Both the position numbers and the translations under genes were made by a program. Below are positions 8,372-17,251 of a stretch of DNA of 49,478 nt, piece after piece. Numbering within the stretch: position 1 is the stretch's first letter; every line of letters starts with the position of its first letter. The notes below the pieces were generated by a model. The model worked only from the letters and a program-made list of their open reading frames with translations. It was not told the DNA's origin and did no database searches. The stretch is from Rhodospirillales bacterium (GTDB lineage: Bacteria > Pseudomonadota > Alphaproteobacteria > Rhodospirillales > SHVQ01). The stretch spans positions 1 through 49,478 of the forward strand of contig SHVQ01000020.1 of the NCBI GenBank assembly GCA_009694195.1, given 5' to 3'.

Positions 8372-8536
8372 GTGGATTCCTCCGCTGGGACTGATTCGCG
8401 GCAGACAACCTAAGGCAATCCGGGCGGAAAAACCAATCTCCCGCGTGGCCGCGGCCGGACCCAGCGTTTACGCGCCTGTAACGGCGTACCTACGCTCGCT
8501 CTTTTCTCGGCACATGTCCCTGCGCTATGATGGGCG

Positions 8537-9055
8537 ATGATCGATGACCGGTCGAAATCCTACAATATCCAGCGCCTGAACTTTCTCCTCGTCGACGACA
8601 ACAAGTTCATGCGGTCGGTCGTCCGGGCCGTCCTCAATTCGTGGGGATGCAAGACGATCGCCGAGGCCAGCGACGGCGAAGAGGCCTTGAAGGAGCTGAA
8701 GTCCTTCCCCGCCGACATCGTCATCGCCGACTGGGAGATGGCGCCGATGAACGGGATCGAGTTCGCCCGTCGCTTGCGGAGCGATCCCGACAGCCCGAAC
8801 CGCTTCGTTCCCGTGATCATGCTGACGGCCCATACCGAGGCGTGGCGGGTCAAGAGCGCGCGCGAGGCGGGCATTCACGAGTTTCTCGTCAAGCCCGTGA
8901 TGCCGAAGGCCCTCTACGAGCGCATCTGCGTGCTGATCGAGCGGCCGCGCAAGTTCGTCCGCGCCGGCAACTACTTCGGCCCCGACCGCCACCGCCACAA
9001 AAAGCACCACCACGAGGGCGAGGACCGCCGGAAGGACGAAGGCGGGGACACGTGA
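8537..9055 (+). CDS. Single-domain CheY-like response regulator with a His-rich tail
   Basis: The 172-aa protein is a receiver domain with no output domain. The acidic pocket is Asp20/Asp21 in LLVDDN, the phospho-acceptor is Asp65 in VIADWEM, the switch threonine is Thr97 in MLTAH, and the conserved lysine is Lys119 in FLVKP. About 25 residues after the domain form a charged tail containing HRHRHKKHHH, which could bind metal or simply be disordered. It probably receives phosphate from a histidine kinase encoded elsewhere and acts by protein contact. It is monocistronic and convergent with the next gene. No kinase is nearby. Confidence 0.85.
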   Translation: MIDDRSKSYNIQRLNFLLVDDNKFMRSVVRAVLNSWGCKTIAEASDGEEALKELKSFPADIVIADWEMAPMNGIEFARRLRSDPDSPNRFVPVIMLTAHTEAWRVKSAREAGIHEFLVKPVMPKALYERICVLIERPRKFVRAGNYFGPDRHRHKKHHHEGEDRRKDEGGDT

Positions 9056-9146
9056 GCGCGCTGTTCGAGCCCCAGGCTCCAGCCCTCGGCTACCGGTTCT
9101 CGCAGTTTCTGGTCCAGATCGGGCTGCCTGGAATCTTCTGCTGACA

Positions 9147-9665
9147 TCAGCGGCCGCGGCCCGCGAGCTCCTTCTCGAGCGCGCTCGCCTCTTTGTCGAG
9201 CTCCCGCTCCATGCGCTTGATCCGGCGGTTGAGGCTCTCGATGCGCCCCAAACGGGTGCGGCGCTTCTTCGCCTCGCTCCGCTTCCAGAACTTGCGAATG
9301 CGCCACTCACAAGCGACGCCCATGAGGAACAGCCCGGCCACGATCATAACGATGGCCCCGGTCAGATAGGCGACCCGGTGGAGGGAGACGGCCGTCCCCC
9401 AGAAGCCGATGGTGACGAGAGCCGCCGCCATGGTGAAGAGGAGGCGCTTCGTCACCACGTCGTCCTTCTGCATGCTGTTTTCGGCCTGCGCGATGTGGTT
9501 CGCGATCTCGACCTGGGCCATGGCCTGCCACTGGCGGAAGGACATGCCCTCGGCGATGGTGCGGCCCTCGCGGATGAACTGCTCGAGGCGCAGCGCGATG
9601 TAATGGGCGCGCTCCTCCGGCGTCGGGTTCTCGCTCAATACGGGCAGGCGGAAGTCGTCGGCCAC
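9147..9665 (-). CDS. Small two-helix membrane protein of unknown function
   Basis: The 172-aa product has a soluble N-terminal part with a likely helix around FRQWQAMAQVEIANH, two transmembrane segments at about residues 74-92 and 97-118, and a strongly basic, coiled-coil-like C terminus (RIESLNRRIKRMERELDKEASALEKEL). The topology suggests an inner-membrane protein with both ends in the cytoplasm. I do not recognise the family. It is downstream of valS on the same strand, but a type A repeat lies in the 140-base gap, so a shared transcript is uncertain. Confidence 0.7.
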   Translation of the reverse strand: MADDFRLPVLSENPTPEERAHYIALRLEQFIREGRTIAEGMSFRQWQAMAQVEIANHIAQAENSMQKDDVVTKRLLFTMAAALVTIGFWGTAVSLHRVAYLTGAIVMIVAGLFLMGVACEWRIRKFWKRSEAKKRRTRLGRIESLNRRIKRMERELDKEASALEKELAGRGR

Positions 9666-9713
9666 GGCGCACCTCTGGGGTGGGCGCGAATCGTGTGTCG
9701 ATTATACCCATCT

Positions 9714-9797
9714 TCGTCATGCGCGGGCTCGACCCGCGCATCCACGACTTTCTCCGAAGCAAGCCCGTGGATGACCGGGACAAGCCCGGCCATGACG
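9714..9797. repeat. Type A dispersed intergenic repeat
   Basis: A GTCATGCGCGGGCTCGACCC arm faces GACCGGGACAAGCCCGGCCA, with CATCCACGACTTT and CCCGTGGAT forming the inner pair. It lies between the 172-aa membrane protein and the valS stop. The same layout occurs at 15564-15648. Confidence 0.8.
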
Positions 9798-9805
9798 CGT
9801 TCGCG

Positions 9806-12460
9806 TCACATCGCCTGGGCGAGGCGCTGGATGGCCTCGCTGAGCTTGGCCCGCGTGGCGGTGGTTTCCGCGCGGCGCTCGCGCTCGGTCTCGACCACCT
9901 CGGGCGGCGCCTTGGAGGTGAAGCCGGCGTTGCCGAGCTTGGCATCGAACCGGGCGATCTCCTGGTCGAGCTTCTTGATCTCGCGCTCCAGGCGGGCCTT
10001 CTCGGCCGACATGTCGATGACGCCCGCGAGCGGCAGGATAAAGGTCGCCTCCTCCAGCACGATCTGCACCGCGCCCTTCTGCACGGACTCCGCGGCATTT
10101 AATTCGGAGACGCGCGCAAGCGTCTGGATGAGATCGCGGTGGGTGGCGAGCCGTTTCTGCGAGGCCGCGCCGGCGCCGCGGTGGAGGAGCGGGATGCGGG
10201 CGCCGGGCGGCACGTTCATCTCGGCCCGGACGGCCCGCACCTCGCTCACCAGCCGGACGACCCAATCCATCTCGGCCGTGGCATCAGCGTCGGCGGTCTT
10301 CTCCTTGAACTCCGGCCACGGCGCAACAATCAGCCGGTGCGGGCGCTTCCCATCGGCCCGCTGCTCCCACAGCTCTTCGGTAATGAACGGCATGATCGGG
10401 TGCAGCAGGTGGAGGATCTGGTCGAAGGCCCAGGCCGCCGTGGCGCGCGTCTCCATCTTCGCCTGTTCGTCCGCGCCCATCAGGATCGGCTTGATGAATT
10501 CCAGGTACCAATCGCAGTAGGTGCCCCAGGTGAAATGATAAAGCGAGAGCGCAAAATCATTAAAGCGATACGCCTCGAGCGCCCGGGTCGCCTCCCCCGC
10601 CGCCTCCGCCACCTTGCCGGCGATCCAGCGGTTCACGGTGAGCCTGGCCGACTTCGGATCGAAGCCGTCCACCGGCGCGCAGGCGTTCATCTCCAGAAAG
10701 CGCGCGGCGTTCCAGATCTTGGTCGCGAAGTTGCGGTAGCCCTCGACGCGGGATTCCGAGAGCTTCACGTCGCGCCCCTGGGCGGCGAGCGCGGTCAACG
10801 TGAGGCGGAGCGCGTCGGCGCCGAATTTGTCGATCAGCTCCAGGGGGTCGATGATGTTGCCCTTGGACTTGGACATCTTCTGGCCCTTCTCGTCGCGGAC
10901 CAACGCGTGGATGTAGACGATGTGGAACGGCGCGCGCTTCATGAAATGCAGGCCCGCCATCATCATCCGCGCGACCCAGAAGAAGATAATGTCGAACCCG
11001 GTGACCAGCACGTCGGTCGGGTAGTAGCGCTTCACCTCGGGCGTCGCGTCGGGCCAGCCCAAGGTCGAGAACGGCCAGAGGGCGGATGAGAACCAGGTGT
11101 CGAGCACGTCCGGGTCGCGGGCGAGCGTCACGTCTTGCCCGTAGTGCTTCTGCGCCGCCGTCTTCGCTTGCGCCTCGTCCGCCTCGACGAAAATTTTTCC
11201 GTCCGGGCCGAACCAGGCCGGCACCTGATGGCCCCACCAGATCTGGCGGGAGATGCACCAGGGCTGGATGTTGCGCATCCACTCGAAATAAGTCGCCTCC
11301 CAGTTCTTCGGGACGAAGCGCGTCTCGCCCGTCTCGACTGCGCGGATGGCGGGCGCCGCGAGTTTTTTTGCGTCCACGAACCACTGATCCGTGAGCCACG
11401 GCTCGATGATGACCTGCGAGCGGTCGCCGTAGGGGACGGTCATCAGGTTCTCTTCGACCTTTTCGAGCAGGCCCTGGGATTCCATCTCCGCGACGATTCG
11501 TTTTCTTGCCTCGAACCGGTCGAGGCCGCGGTAGGCCGCGGGCGCGTTCTCGTTCAGGCGCGCGTCCTTGTCCAGAACGTTGACCACGTCGAGCTTGTGC
11601 CGGCGGCCGACCTCGAAATCGTTGAAGTCGTGGGCGGGCGTGATCTTCACCGCGCCCGAGCCCTTCTCCGGGTCGGCGTAAGCGTCGGCGACGATCGGGA
11701 TGCGGCGGCCGACGATCGGCAGCACGCACGTCTTGCCGACCACGCCTTTGTAGCGTTCGTCCTCCGGGTGGACGGCGACGGCCGTGTCGCCGAGCATGGT
11801 CTCCGGCCGCGTGGTCGCGACGGTGACGAATTTTCCGGCTTCGCCTTCGACCGGATACTTGAAGTACCAGAGCTTGCCCTTCACTTCGCGCTGCTCGACT
11901 TCGAGGTCGGAGATCGCCGTGTGGAGGCGCGGGTCCCAGTTGACCAGCCGCTTGTCGCGGTAGATGAGGCCCTGTTTGTAGAGCTCGACGAAGACCTTGA
12001 CGACGGCGCGGCTCAAGCCCTCGTCCATGGTGAAGCGCTCGCGCGACCAGTCGCAGGAGGCACCGAGGCGCCGAAGCTGGCCCGTGATGGCGCCGCCCGA
12101 CTCGGCTTTCCATTTCCAGACCCGCTCGATGAATTTTTCGCGGCCCAAATCGTGGCGGGTCTTGCCTTCGGCTTCGAGCTGGCGCTCGACCACCATCTGG
12201 GTCGCTATGCCGGCGTGGTCGGTGCCGGGCTGCCAGAGCACGTCGAGCCCGCGCATCCGCTGATAGCGGACGAGGATGTCCTGCAGCGTGTTGTTGAGCG
12301 CGTGGCCCATGTGGAGCGAGCCCGTCACGTTCGGCGGCGGGATCACGATGGTGAAGGGGCGCGCATCCGCACGGCGGCCGCAGGCGAACGCGCCCGAGGC
12401 CTCCCAGGCGGCGTACTGCTTGGGCTCTACGTCCTTCGGATTGTAGGTCTTTTCCAGCAT
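9806..12460 (-). CDS. valS: Valyl-tRNA synthetase
   Basis: The 884-aa class I aminoacyl-tRNA synthetase charges tRNA-Val in the cytoplasm. The HIGH motif is HMGH at residues 50-53 in PPPNVTGSLHMGHAL, and KMSKS is at 528-532. Between them are the CP1 editing domain (TTRPETMLGDTAVAVHP, about 216-232) and the WCISRQIWWG signature near 401. The C-terminal 60 residues form the coiled-coil tRNA-binding arm expected of ValRS. Length is normal. In many alphaproteobacteria the order is pcm-tolC-popZ-valS; here popZ and valS are separated by about 6 kb. Confidence 0.98.
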   Translation of the reverse strand: MLEKTYNPKDVEPKQYAAWEASGAFACGRRADARPFTIVIPPPNVTGSLHMGHALNNTLQDILVRYQRMRGLDVLWQPGTDHAGIATQMVVERQLEAEGKTRHDLGREKFIERVWKWKAESGGAITGQLRRLGASCDWSRERFTMDEGLSRAVVKVFVELYKQGLIYRDKRLVNWDPRLHTAISDLEVEQREVKGKLWYFKYPVEGEAGKFVTVATTRPETMLGDTAVAVHPEDERYKGVVGKTCVLPIVGRRIPIVADAYADPEKGSGAVKITPAHDFNDFEVGRRHKLDVVNVLDKDARLNENAPAAYRGLDRFEARKRIVAEMESQGLLEKVEENLMTVPYGDRSQVIIEPWLTDQWFVDAKKLAAPAIRAVETGETRFVPKNWEATYFEWMRNIQPWCISRQIWWGHQVPAWFGPDGKIFVEADEAQAKTAAQKHYGQDVTLARDPDVLDTWFSSALWPFSTLGWPDATPEVKRYYPTDVLVTGFDIIFFWVARMMMAGLHFMKRAPFHIVYIHALVRDEKGQKMSKSKGNIIDPLELIDKFGADALRLTLTALAAQGRDVKLSESRVEGYRNFATKIWNAARFLEMNACAPVDGFDPKSARLTVNRWIAGKVAEAAGEATRALEAYRFNDFALSLYHFTWGTYCDWYLEFIKPILMGADEQAKMETRATAAWAFDQILHLLHPIMPFITEELWEQRADGKRPHRLIVAPWPEFKEKTADADATAEMDWVVRLVSEVRAVRAEMNVPPGARIPLLHRGAGAASQKRLATHRDLIQTLARVSELNAAESVQKGAVQIVLEEATFILPLAGVIDMSAEKARLEREIKKLDQEIARFDAKLGNAGFTSKAPPEVVETERERRAETTATRAKLSEAIQRLAQAM

Positions 12461-12584
12461 CGCGCGTCCTTCAAGGAAGCGCGAATGTACGGGAGGCGGG
12501 GAAGCGAGGGCAAGGGCCCCCGCTTATGAAACAAGGGCTTAGGCGCGGCGGCGACGCGGCTCCCGGCGCCGGCCGAAATCGTTA

Positions 12585-12598
12585 ACGTTGTACAATGT
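12585..12598. promoter_or_regulatory. Palindrome around TTGTACAA upstream of valS
   Basis: An eight-base perfect palindrome (12588-12595) extends to an imperfect 14-base dyad in the gap between valS and the 344-aa gene. It could be a repressor operator or part of a promoter for valS on the minus strand. There is no other support. Confidence 0.25.
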
Positions 12599-12635
12599 GT
12601 ACGTCGTGTCCGCGCTTAGGCGTTGGCCGGCGGTT

Positions 12636-13670
12636 TCAGGCGACCGCCGCCGGCGGCCCCTTGGGGCGGCTGAGTTGGACGACCTCGTCCATCCCCTGCT
12701 GCATCTCCGTGATCAGGAAATCGGCCCGGTTCATCACGCCGCCGCCGTCGCGGCCGGGAAACTTCTGCTGCCAGGCGCCCATCTTGACGTTCAACGCACA
12801 GAGGATGCCGCCGATGGCGACGTGGCTGTGCTGGACCAGGGTCCGGAATCTCTGGAAGCTGGCGCTGTCGACGTTCGTCCACATGGCCTTGGAGCCCGAG
12901 TTGAAGGTGGCGAAGCGCGACGCCATCAGGGTCCTGAGCTTGTCGAAGGTGGCGCCAATGCGGATGCAGGCGTTGAGCCGGGAGCGGTCGTCCTGGAGTT
13001 GCCGGTTGGCGCGGATATCCTTGACCGAGCGCTGGAACTCCTCGAGGGCCGGGTCGATCTGGCTCAGGCAATCCTGGTAGTAGGAGACCGACATGAAGAT
13101 GTCGCCGTAGTCCTCGAGGAACCTGGGCACCTCGTGCAGCTTGATTCCCAGCTTCCCGGCGATCTTCTGCAAATTCTCGCGCGCCTTGGTGACGTCCGGG
13201 TGGCGGAACATGGCGACCGCGTCGACATAGCTCCGGATTTCGGAGTTGTCGCCGTAGACGTGCGTGATGAGCGGCCGGGTGAACTTTTTCATCAGGCCTT
13301 CGAGCTCGCCCTGCTTTCGCTTGGAAAGCTGGAGATAGCCGTGGTCCTTGATCGGGATGTCGTGCTCGCGCAAGAGGATGCGCAGGCTGTAGACGTCGTA
13401 GGTCGGCAGCGTGGCGAGCTTGCCGAGGATGGTGAGGTCGTCTTCGGAGATGTCCCGGAACGTGAGGTCGAGCGCCTTCACCTGCACCTGGCCGCTGCCG
13501 GTCCCTTTTCCCTCGTAAAGCTCGACCACGCCTTCCAGGCGGCTGTTCTTGATTATCCGCGTGCGCTTCAAGCCCGGCGTTTCGATCGGAATCATCGCGA
13601 GCGGCAGGATGTGAAGCGCGTCCCTGTCGACGTCCTGTATGGCTTCCCCGTTGCCCCGCGCGACGTCCAC
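12636..13670 (-). CDS. Conserved-looking protein of unknown function, 344 aa
   Basis: I do not recognise this protein. It is predicted soluble and mostly helical, with no signal peptide or membrane segment and no obvious catalytic motif. A conserved-looking N-terminal block (PLAMIPIETPGLKRTR) is followed by charged helical segments. The same frame is open to an ATG at 13967, but that extension runs through an intergenic repeat (13791-13882). I therefore chose the GTG at 13670, which has GGGGGAGAG just upstream and gives 344 residues. The AT-rich stretch at 13728-13765 would then hold its promoter. It is upstream of valS on the same strand. Confidence 0.65.
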   Translation of the reverse strand: MDVARGNGEAIQDVDRDALHILPLAMIPIETPGLKRTRIIKNSRLEGVVELYEGKGTGSGQVQVKALDLTFRDISEDDLTILGKLATLPTYDVYSLRILLREHDIPIKDHGYLQLSKRKQGELEGLMKKFTRPLITHVYGDNSEIRSYVDAVAMFRHPDVTKARENLQKIAGKLGIKLHEVPRFLEDYGDIFMSVSYYQDCLSQIDPALEEFQRSVKDIRANRQLQDDRSRLNACIRIGATFDKLRTLMASRFATFNSGSKAMWTNVDSASFQRFRTLVQHSHVAIGGILCALNVKMGAWQQKFPGRDGGGVMNRADFLITEMQQGMDEVVQLSRPKGPPAAVA

Positions 13671-13790
13671 GATGCTCTCCCCCGGCCGGCTCGCGTGCGG
13701 TTTTCGGCGGCCCGCACGCGCCCGCGATTTCAATTTGAAAACTGTATCCGAGATAAATGGAAAAGTAGAGTCGCGGCTGGAGCTCGACGG

Positions 13791-13882
13791 CCCTTCGTCG
13801 GCCGGGCTCATCCTGAGGAACGCCCTTCGACCCCCGCGCCTCATCCTAAGGAGCAAGTCCTTCGTCATGTCGGCCTCATCCT
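13791..13882. repeat. Type C dispersed intergenic repeat
   Basis: Tandem CTCATCCTGAGGA/CTCATCCTAAGGA units with CCCTTCG motifs form a mosaic hairpin-rich element, related to the one at 23872-23973. It lies within the 13671-14070 gap, which also contains a type B repeat and no credible gene. Confidence 0.65.
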
Positions 13883-13975
13883 TGTAACTTGAGACGTGCA
13901 TCGCCGGGATGGAGAAGCGGGCGACCGCGGCGCGGGCAAGCCGAAGCGCGGGCGGTAGACGGACCACCCCTTTTC

Positions 13976-14051
13976 GTCACCCCGGCCGAGCGAAGCGAGA
14001 GCCGGGGTCCAGCTTTCGAAAAACTGGGTTCCCGCTTTCGCGGGAACGACG
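13976..14051. repeat. Type B dispersed repeat, left flank of the tct cassette
   Basis: GTCACCCCGGC...GCCGGGGTCCAG is followed by CTGGGTTCCCGCTTTCGCGGGAACGAC. It is in the same orientation as the copy at 18472-18552, so the two form direct repeats around tctA, tctB, tctC and the CoA-transferase. Confidence 0.75.
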
Positions 14052-14070
14052 GCGGTGCTGCCTCTCGCGC

Positions 14071-15549
14071 TTATGCCCTCACCCGCCGCCACGCCTTCGC
14101 GATGACGGGCGCGAAGAGGCCGGCGAGCGTGACCGCGAACAAGACGACCACGACGGGCCGCGAGAGGAACATCAGCCAGCTCTGGTCGAAGATGAGGAGC
14201 GACTGCTTCATCGTCTCCTCGACCAGCTTGCCGAGCACCAGACCCATGATCAGCGGCGCCGGCGAGAAGCCGTAACGCCGCAGCGCGAACCCGACGACGC
14301 CGAAGATCAGCATGGTCCAGACGTCGATCATCGACTGGTTCGGCGCGTAGGCGCCGACCACCGAGAGCACGAACACGGCCGGCCAGAGATAGGCGTTGGG
14401 GATGAGCGCGATGCGGGCGAACAGCTTGGCCGCGCCCAAGCCGAGCACGAGATAGAGCAGGTTGGCGGCGAGCATCGACCAGAAGACGACATACAAAAGG
14501 GTCGGCTGCTCGGTGAACAGGTGCGGCCCCGGGCGCACCCCCTGCACGATCATGCCGGCGAGGATGATCGCCGTCGTCGTCGAGCCGGGGATGCCGAGCG
14601 CCAGCGTCGGCACCATGGCGCCGCCGACGGCCGCGTTGTTGGCGGCCTCGGGCCCGGCGACGCCCTCGATCGCGCCCTTGCCGAACTCGTGCTTGTACTT
14701 CGACCAGCGCTTGGTCTCGTTGTAGCAGAAGAGCGCCGCGGTGGTGGCGCCGAGCGCCGGCAGCACGCCGATGAAAGTGCCGATCACGCTTGAGATCGTG
14801 ATCGCCTTCGCGCATTTGCGGAAGTCGGCGAGCGTCGGCAGCTTGACCGTCTCGAGGGCGATTACCTTCTGCACGATGCCGTGCTGGGCGGCCTGCTCCA
14901 GGAGCTCGGCGATGGCGAACAATCCGATGAGGACGGGAATGAACTCGATCCCGTCGGAGAGCGCGTAGACGCCGAAGGTGAAGCGCTCGACTCCGGTGGT
15001 GAGGTCGAGGCCGACCGTCGCCAAGAGCACGCCGAAGGCCGCCGCCAACAGGTTCTTGACGGCCGAATCGCCGCCGATCGCCGCCACCATCGAAAGGCCG
15101 AACACGGCCAAGGCGAAATACTCGGGTGGGCCGAACTGGTAGGCCAGGCGCGCGAGCAATGGGGCTGCGACGATGAGGACGAAGACGCTGAAGATGCCGC
15201 CGATCGCGCTCGCGACCGCCGACATGCCGAGCGCCCTCCCCGCCTCGCCGCGGACCGCCATCGGATAGCCGTCGAAGGCGGTGGCGGAGGCCGACGGGTC
15301 GCCCGGCGTGTTGATGAGGATGGCGGTGATCGAGCCGCCGTAGTTGGCGGCGCAGTAGATGGCGCCGAGGAACGCGATCGCCTGGGTCGGGCTCATCATC
15401 ACGGTGAGCGGGAGGAGAAGCGCCGTCGTCGTCGAGCCGCTGATCCCCGGCAGCGCGCCGACGATGATGCCGAGCACGGTGCCGGCGAGGACCAGGAACA
15501 GCATGTAGGGATCGCTGATGGCCGCGAGGCCGGCGAGGACGGCGTCCAT
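14071..15549 (-). CDS. tctA: Tripartite tricarboxylate transporter, large permease (TctA family)
   Basis: The 492-aa inner-membrane protein is the large channel subunit of a tripartite tricarboxylate (TTT) importer, a secondary system that takes up carboxylates delivered by a TctC-type binding protein. It has about twelve hydrophobic segments and the TctA hallmarks: GALPGISGSTTTALLLPLT near residue 35, INTPGDPSASATAFDGYP near 80, and the mirrored ALGIPGSTTTAIILAGMI near 320. Length is normal. It is last in the tctC-tctB-tctA order on the minus strand. The true substrate cannot be read from sequence. Confidence 0.92.
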   Translation of the reverse strand: MDAVLAGLAAISDPYMLFLVLAGTVLGIIVGALPGISGSTTTALLLPLTVMMSPTQAIAFLGAIYCAANYGGSITAILINTPGDPSASATAFDGYPMAVRGEAGRALGMSAVASAIGGIFSVFVLIVAAPLLARLAYQFGPPEYFALAVFGLSMVAAIGGDSAVKNLLAAAFGVLLATVGLDLTTGVERFTFGVYALSDGIEFIPVLIGLFAIAELLEQAAQHGIVQKVIALETVKLPTLADFRKCAKAITISSVIGTFIGVLPALGATTAALFCYNETKRWSKYKHEFGKGAIEGVAGPEAANNAAVGGAMVPTLALGIPGSTTTAIILAGMIVQGVRPGPHLFTEQPTLLYVVFWSMLAANLLYLVLGLGAAKLFARIALIPNAYLWPAVFVLSVVGAYAPNQSMIDVWTMLIFGVVGFALRRYGFSPAPLIMGLVLGKLVEETMKQSLLIFDQSWLMFLSRPVVVVLFAVTLAGLFAPVIAKAWRRVRA

Positions 15550-15563
15550 GATGTTTACTTCCT

Positions 15564-15648
15564 GTCATGCGCGGGCTTGACCCGCGCATCCACGTCTTTT
15601 TGAAACGCAAGTAAGTCGTGGATGGCCGGGACAAGCCCGGCCATGACG
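15564..15648. repeat. Type A dispersed repeat between tctB and tctA
   Basis: Inverted arms GTCATGCGCGGGCTTGACCC and GGCCGGGACAAGCCCGGCCA enclose CATCCACGTCTTT and GTCGTGGAT. It occupies nearly the whole gap between tctB and tctA and could tune relative expression within the operon. Confidence 0.8.
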
Positions 15649-15658
15649 ATAAAAGTGC

Positions 15659-16123
15659 TCATGACCACAGCCCCGCGATGATGCCCTTCGGAAAGCTCCC
15701 GCCGAGCAGGCGCACGAACAGGAGATAGAGCGCGAGGCAGAGCGCGATCGCCGCCGCCGCCAGCTTGACGAGGCTGCGCTCGCCCCACAGCCGCCCGAGG
15801 CCGACGAGGAAAACGAACGCGGCCGGCCACATGCCGACGATCTCGACGCCCCCCATGAACGCGACCAGGGCCGCCCCCGTCATCCACGCCATCGGCGGAG
15901 CGGGGGCCGGCGCCGCCGTCGGCGCGCCGCCAAGCCCAAGCGCGATGAGCCCCGCGAAGAGGGCCATGCTTCCGATCACCAGGCGCGGGAACAGCTCAGG
16001 CCCGAGCCCGCTCATCAACGCCGCCGGCACCTCGTCGAACCGGTAGGTGAGCCCGTAGGTGGCCGCGCAGAACGCCAGCGTCACGCCGGCGACGGCGAGA
16101 TCGGTGCGCGGGCAGCTCGGCAC
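15659..16123 (-). CDS. tctB: Tripartite tricarboxylate transporter, small permease (TctB family)
   Basis: The 154-aa protein has four predicted transmembrane helices and the length of the TctB subunit, which partners TctA in the inner membrane. It is poorly conserved in sequence, so the call rests on size, topology and position between tctC and tctA. The start lies four bases after the tctC stop, consistent with translational coupling. A type A repeat follows it. Confidence 0.85.
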   Translation of the reverse strand: MPSCPRTDLAVAGVTLAFCAATYGLTYRFDEVPAALMSGLGPELFPRLVIGSMALFAGLIALGLGGAPTAAPAPAPPMAWMTGAALVAFMGGVEIVGMWPAAFVFLVGLGRLWGERSLVKLAAAAIALCLALYLLFVRLLGGSFPKGIIAGLWS

Positions 16124-16127
16124 GGGG

Positions 16128-17123
16128 TTACTTCAGGAGGCCGAGGGCCTTGAGCGCGTCCTGCCCTTCCGTGTAGAAGGCGTCGAGCTGGGCCTGCCAG
16201 CCCTTGCGCCCGGCGACGCTCTCGGGCGATTGGCCGGAGGTCTGGATGTAGCTCGCGTACATCTGGCCGCCCATCGCCTTGAGCAAGCCGTCTTCGAGGA
16301 TTTTCAGCCGGTCCTCGGGCACGCCCTTCAGGGCGACGAACCCGCGCACGGTCGAGTAACTGGCATCCAACCCTAAGTCCTTCGCCGAGGGCACGTCGGG
16401 AAGCGGCCCCAGCCGCTTCGCCGCGAGCGTGAGGAGCGGGCGCACGTCGCCGGCCTTCACCTGGGATTCGGCCTCGGCGTAGTTGAGGATGCCGACGTCC
16501 ACGTTGCCGCTCACCGTGTTGATCACGATGTCGCCGCCGCCGCGGAAGGGCACCACCGTCGGCTGCTGGATCCCGGCCTTTTTAGCGAAGCCGAACACGG
16601 CAAGGTGGTCGACGCCGCCGAGCTGGGTCGCGCCGACTTTCAGCGGCTTCGCCTTACCCGCCGCGATCAGCTCGCTCGCGCTCTTGAGCGGGCTCGACTT
16701 GCCGACCATCAGGATCTGCGGATCGTCCGTCGCGCGCGCGAGGCCGACGATCTCGTCGTACTTCACCTGCGCCTTCCCCTGCATGATGGTGAGCAGGTGC
16801 GTCTGCGTGATCAGCATGATCGTGTAGCCGTCGCGCGGCTTGCCGGTGGCGTAGCCGAGCGCCGCGGCGCCGCTGCCGCCGACCTTGTTCACCACCGCGA
16901 ACTCGGTTTTGAAGGCGCCCGGCGCGTGCACCATCATCATCCGGGCCGTGATGTCGGTGCCGCCGCCGACGCCCGCGTGGGTGACGACTTCGATAGTCTT
17001 GTCCGGAAACTTTTCCTGCGCGCGAACCGGCAACGCGGCGAGACCGGCGGCGGCGACGGCGCCGACGGCGAACCCACGGCGCGAGATCGGGGCATGGATT
17101 GCGGCGTTATCGGTTTTTGTCAT
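16128..17123 (-). CDS. tctC: Tripartite tricarboxylate transporter substrate-binding protein (TctC/Bug family)
   Basis: The 331-aa periplasmic receptor carries a twin-arginine-type signal (SRRGFAVG followed by a hydrophobic Ala/Gly run and cleavage near VRAQ, about residue 35). The mature part begins FPDKTIEVVTHAGVGGGTDI, the Bug-family ligand loop. Bug proteins bind carboxylates or small aromatics. Its gene is first of tctCBA and is divergent from a CoA-transferase whose start lies 128 bases away, so a shared control region is likely. The pairing suggests import of an organic acid that is then activated as a CoA thioester. Confidence 0.9.
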   Translation of the reverse strand: MTKTDNAAIHAPISRRGFAVGAVAAAGLAALPVRAQEKFPDKTIEVVTHAGVGGGTDITARMMMVHAPGAFKTEFAVVNKVGGSGAAALGYATGKPRDGYTIMLITQTHLLTIMQGKAQVKYDEIVGLARATDDPQILMVGKSSPLKSASELIAAGKAKPLKVGATQLGGVDHLAVFGFAKKAGIQQPTVVPFRGGGDIVINTVSGNVDVGILNYAEAESQVKAGDVRPLLTLAAKRLGPLPDVPSAKDLGLDASYSTVRGFVALKGVPEDRLKILEDGLLKAMGGQMYASYIQTSGQSPESVAGRKGWQAQLDAFYTEGQDALKALGLLK

Positions 17124-17251
17124 CGACGGCTCCCTGTTTGAAGCTCGCCCATCATGGGCCGAGACGCCGGGCCGCTGTCAACAGTACTCACGCCCCGCGA
17201 AAGCTGTTACTGAATCGGCTGCCGGAATGACAAAGGATCACGGAGGAAAGC

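Noticed and set aside
11135..12529. A 464-codon frame antisense to valS
   Set aside because: The valS frame has all synthetase motifs; this frame has none.
13791..14051. Repeat cluster as a CRISPR array
   Set aside because: The units are of different types, not regularly spaced, and there are no cas genes.
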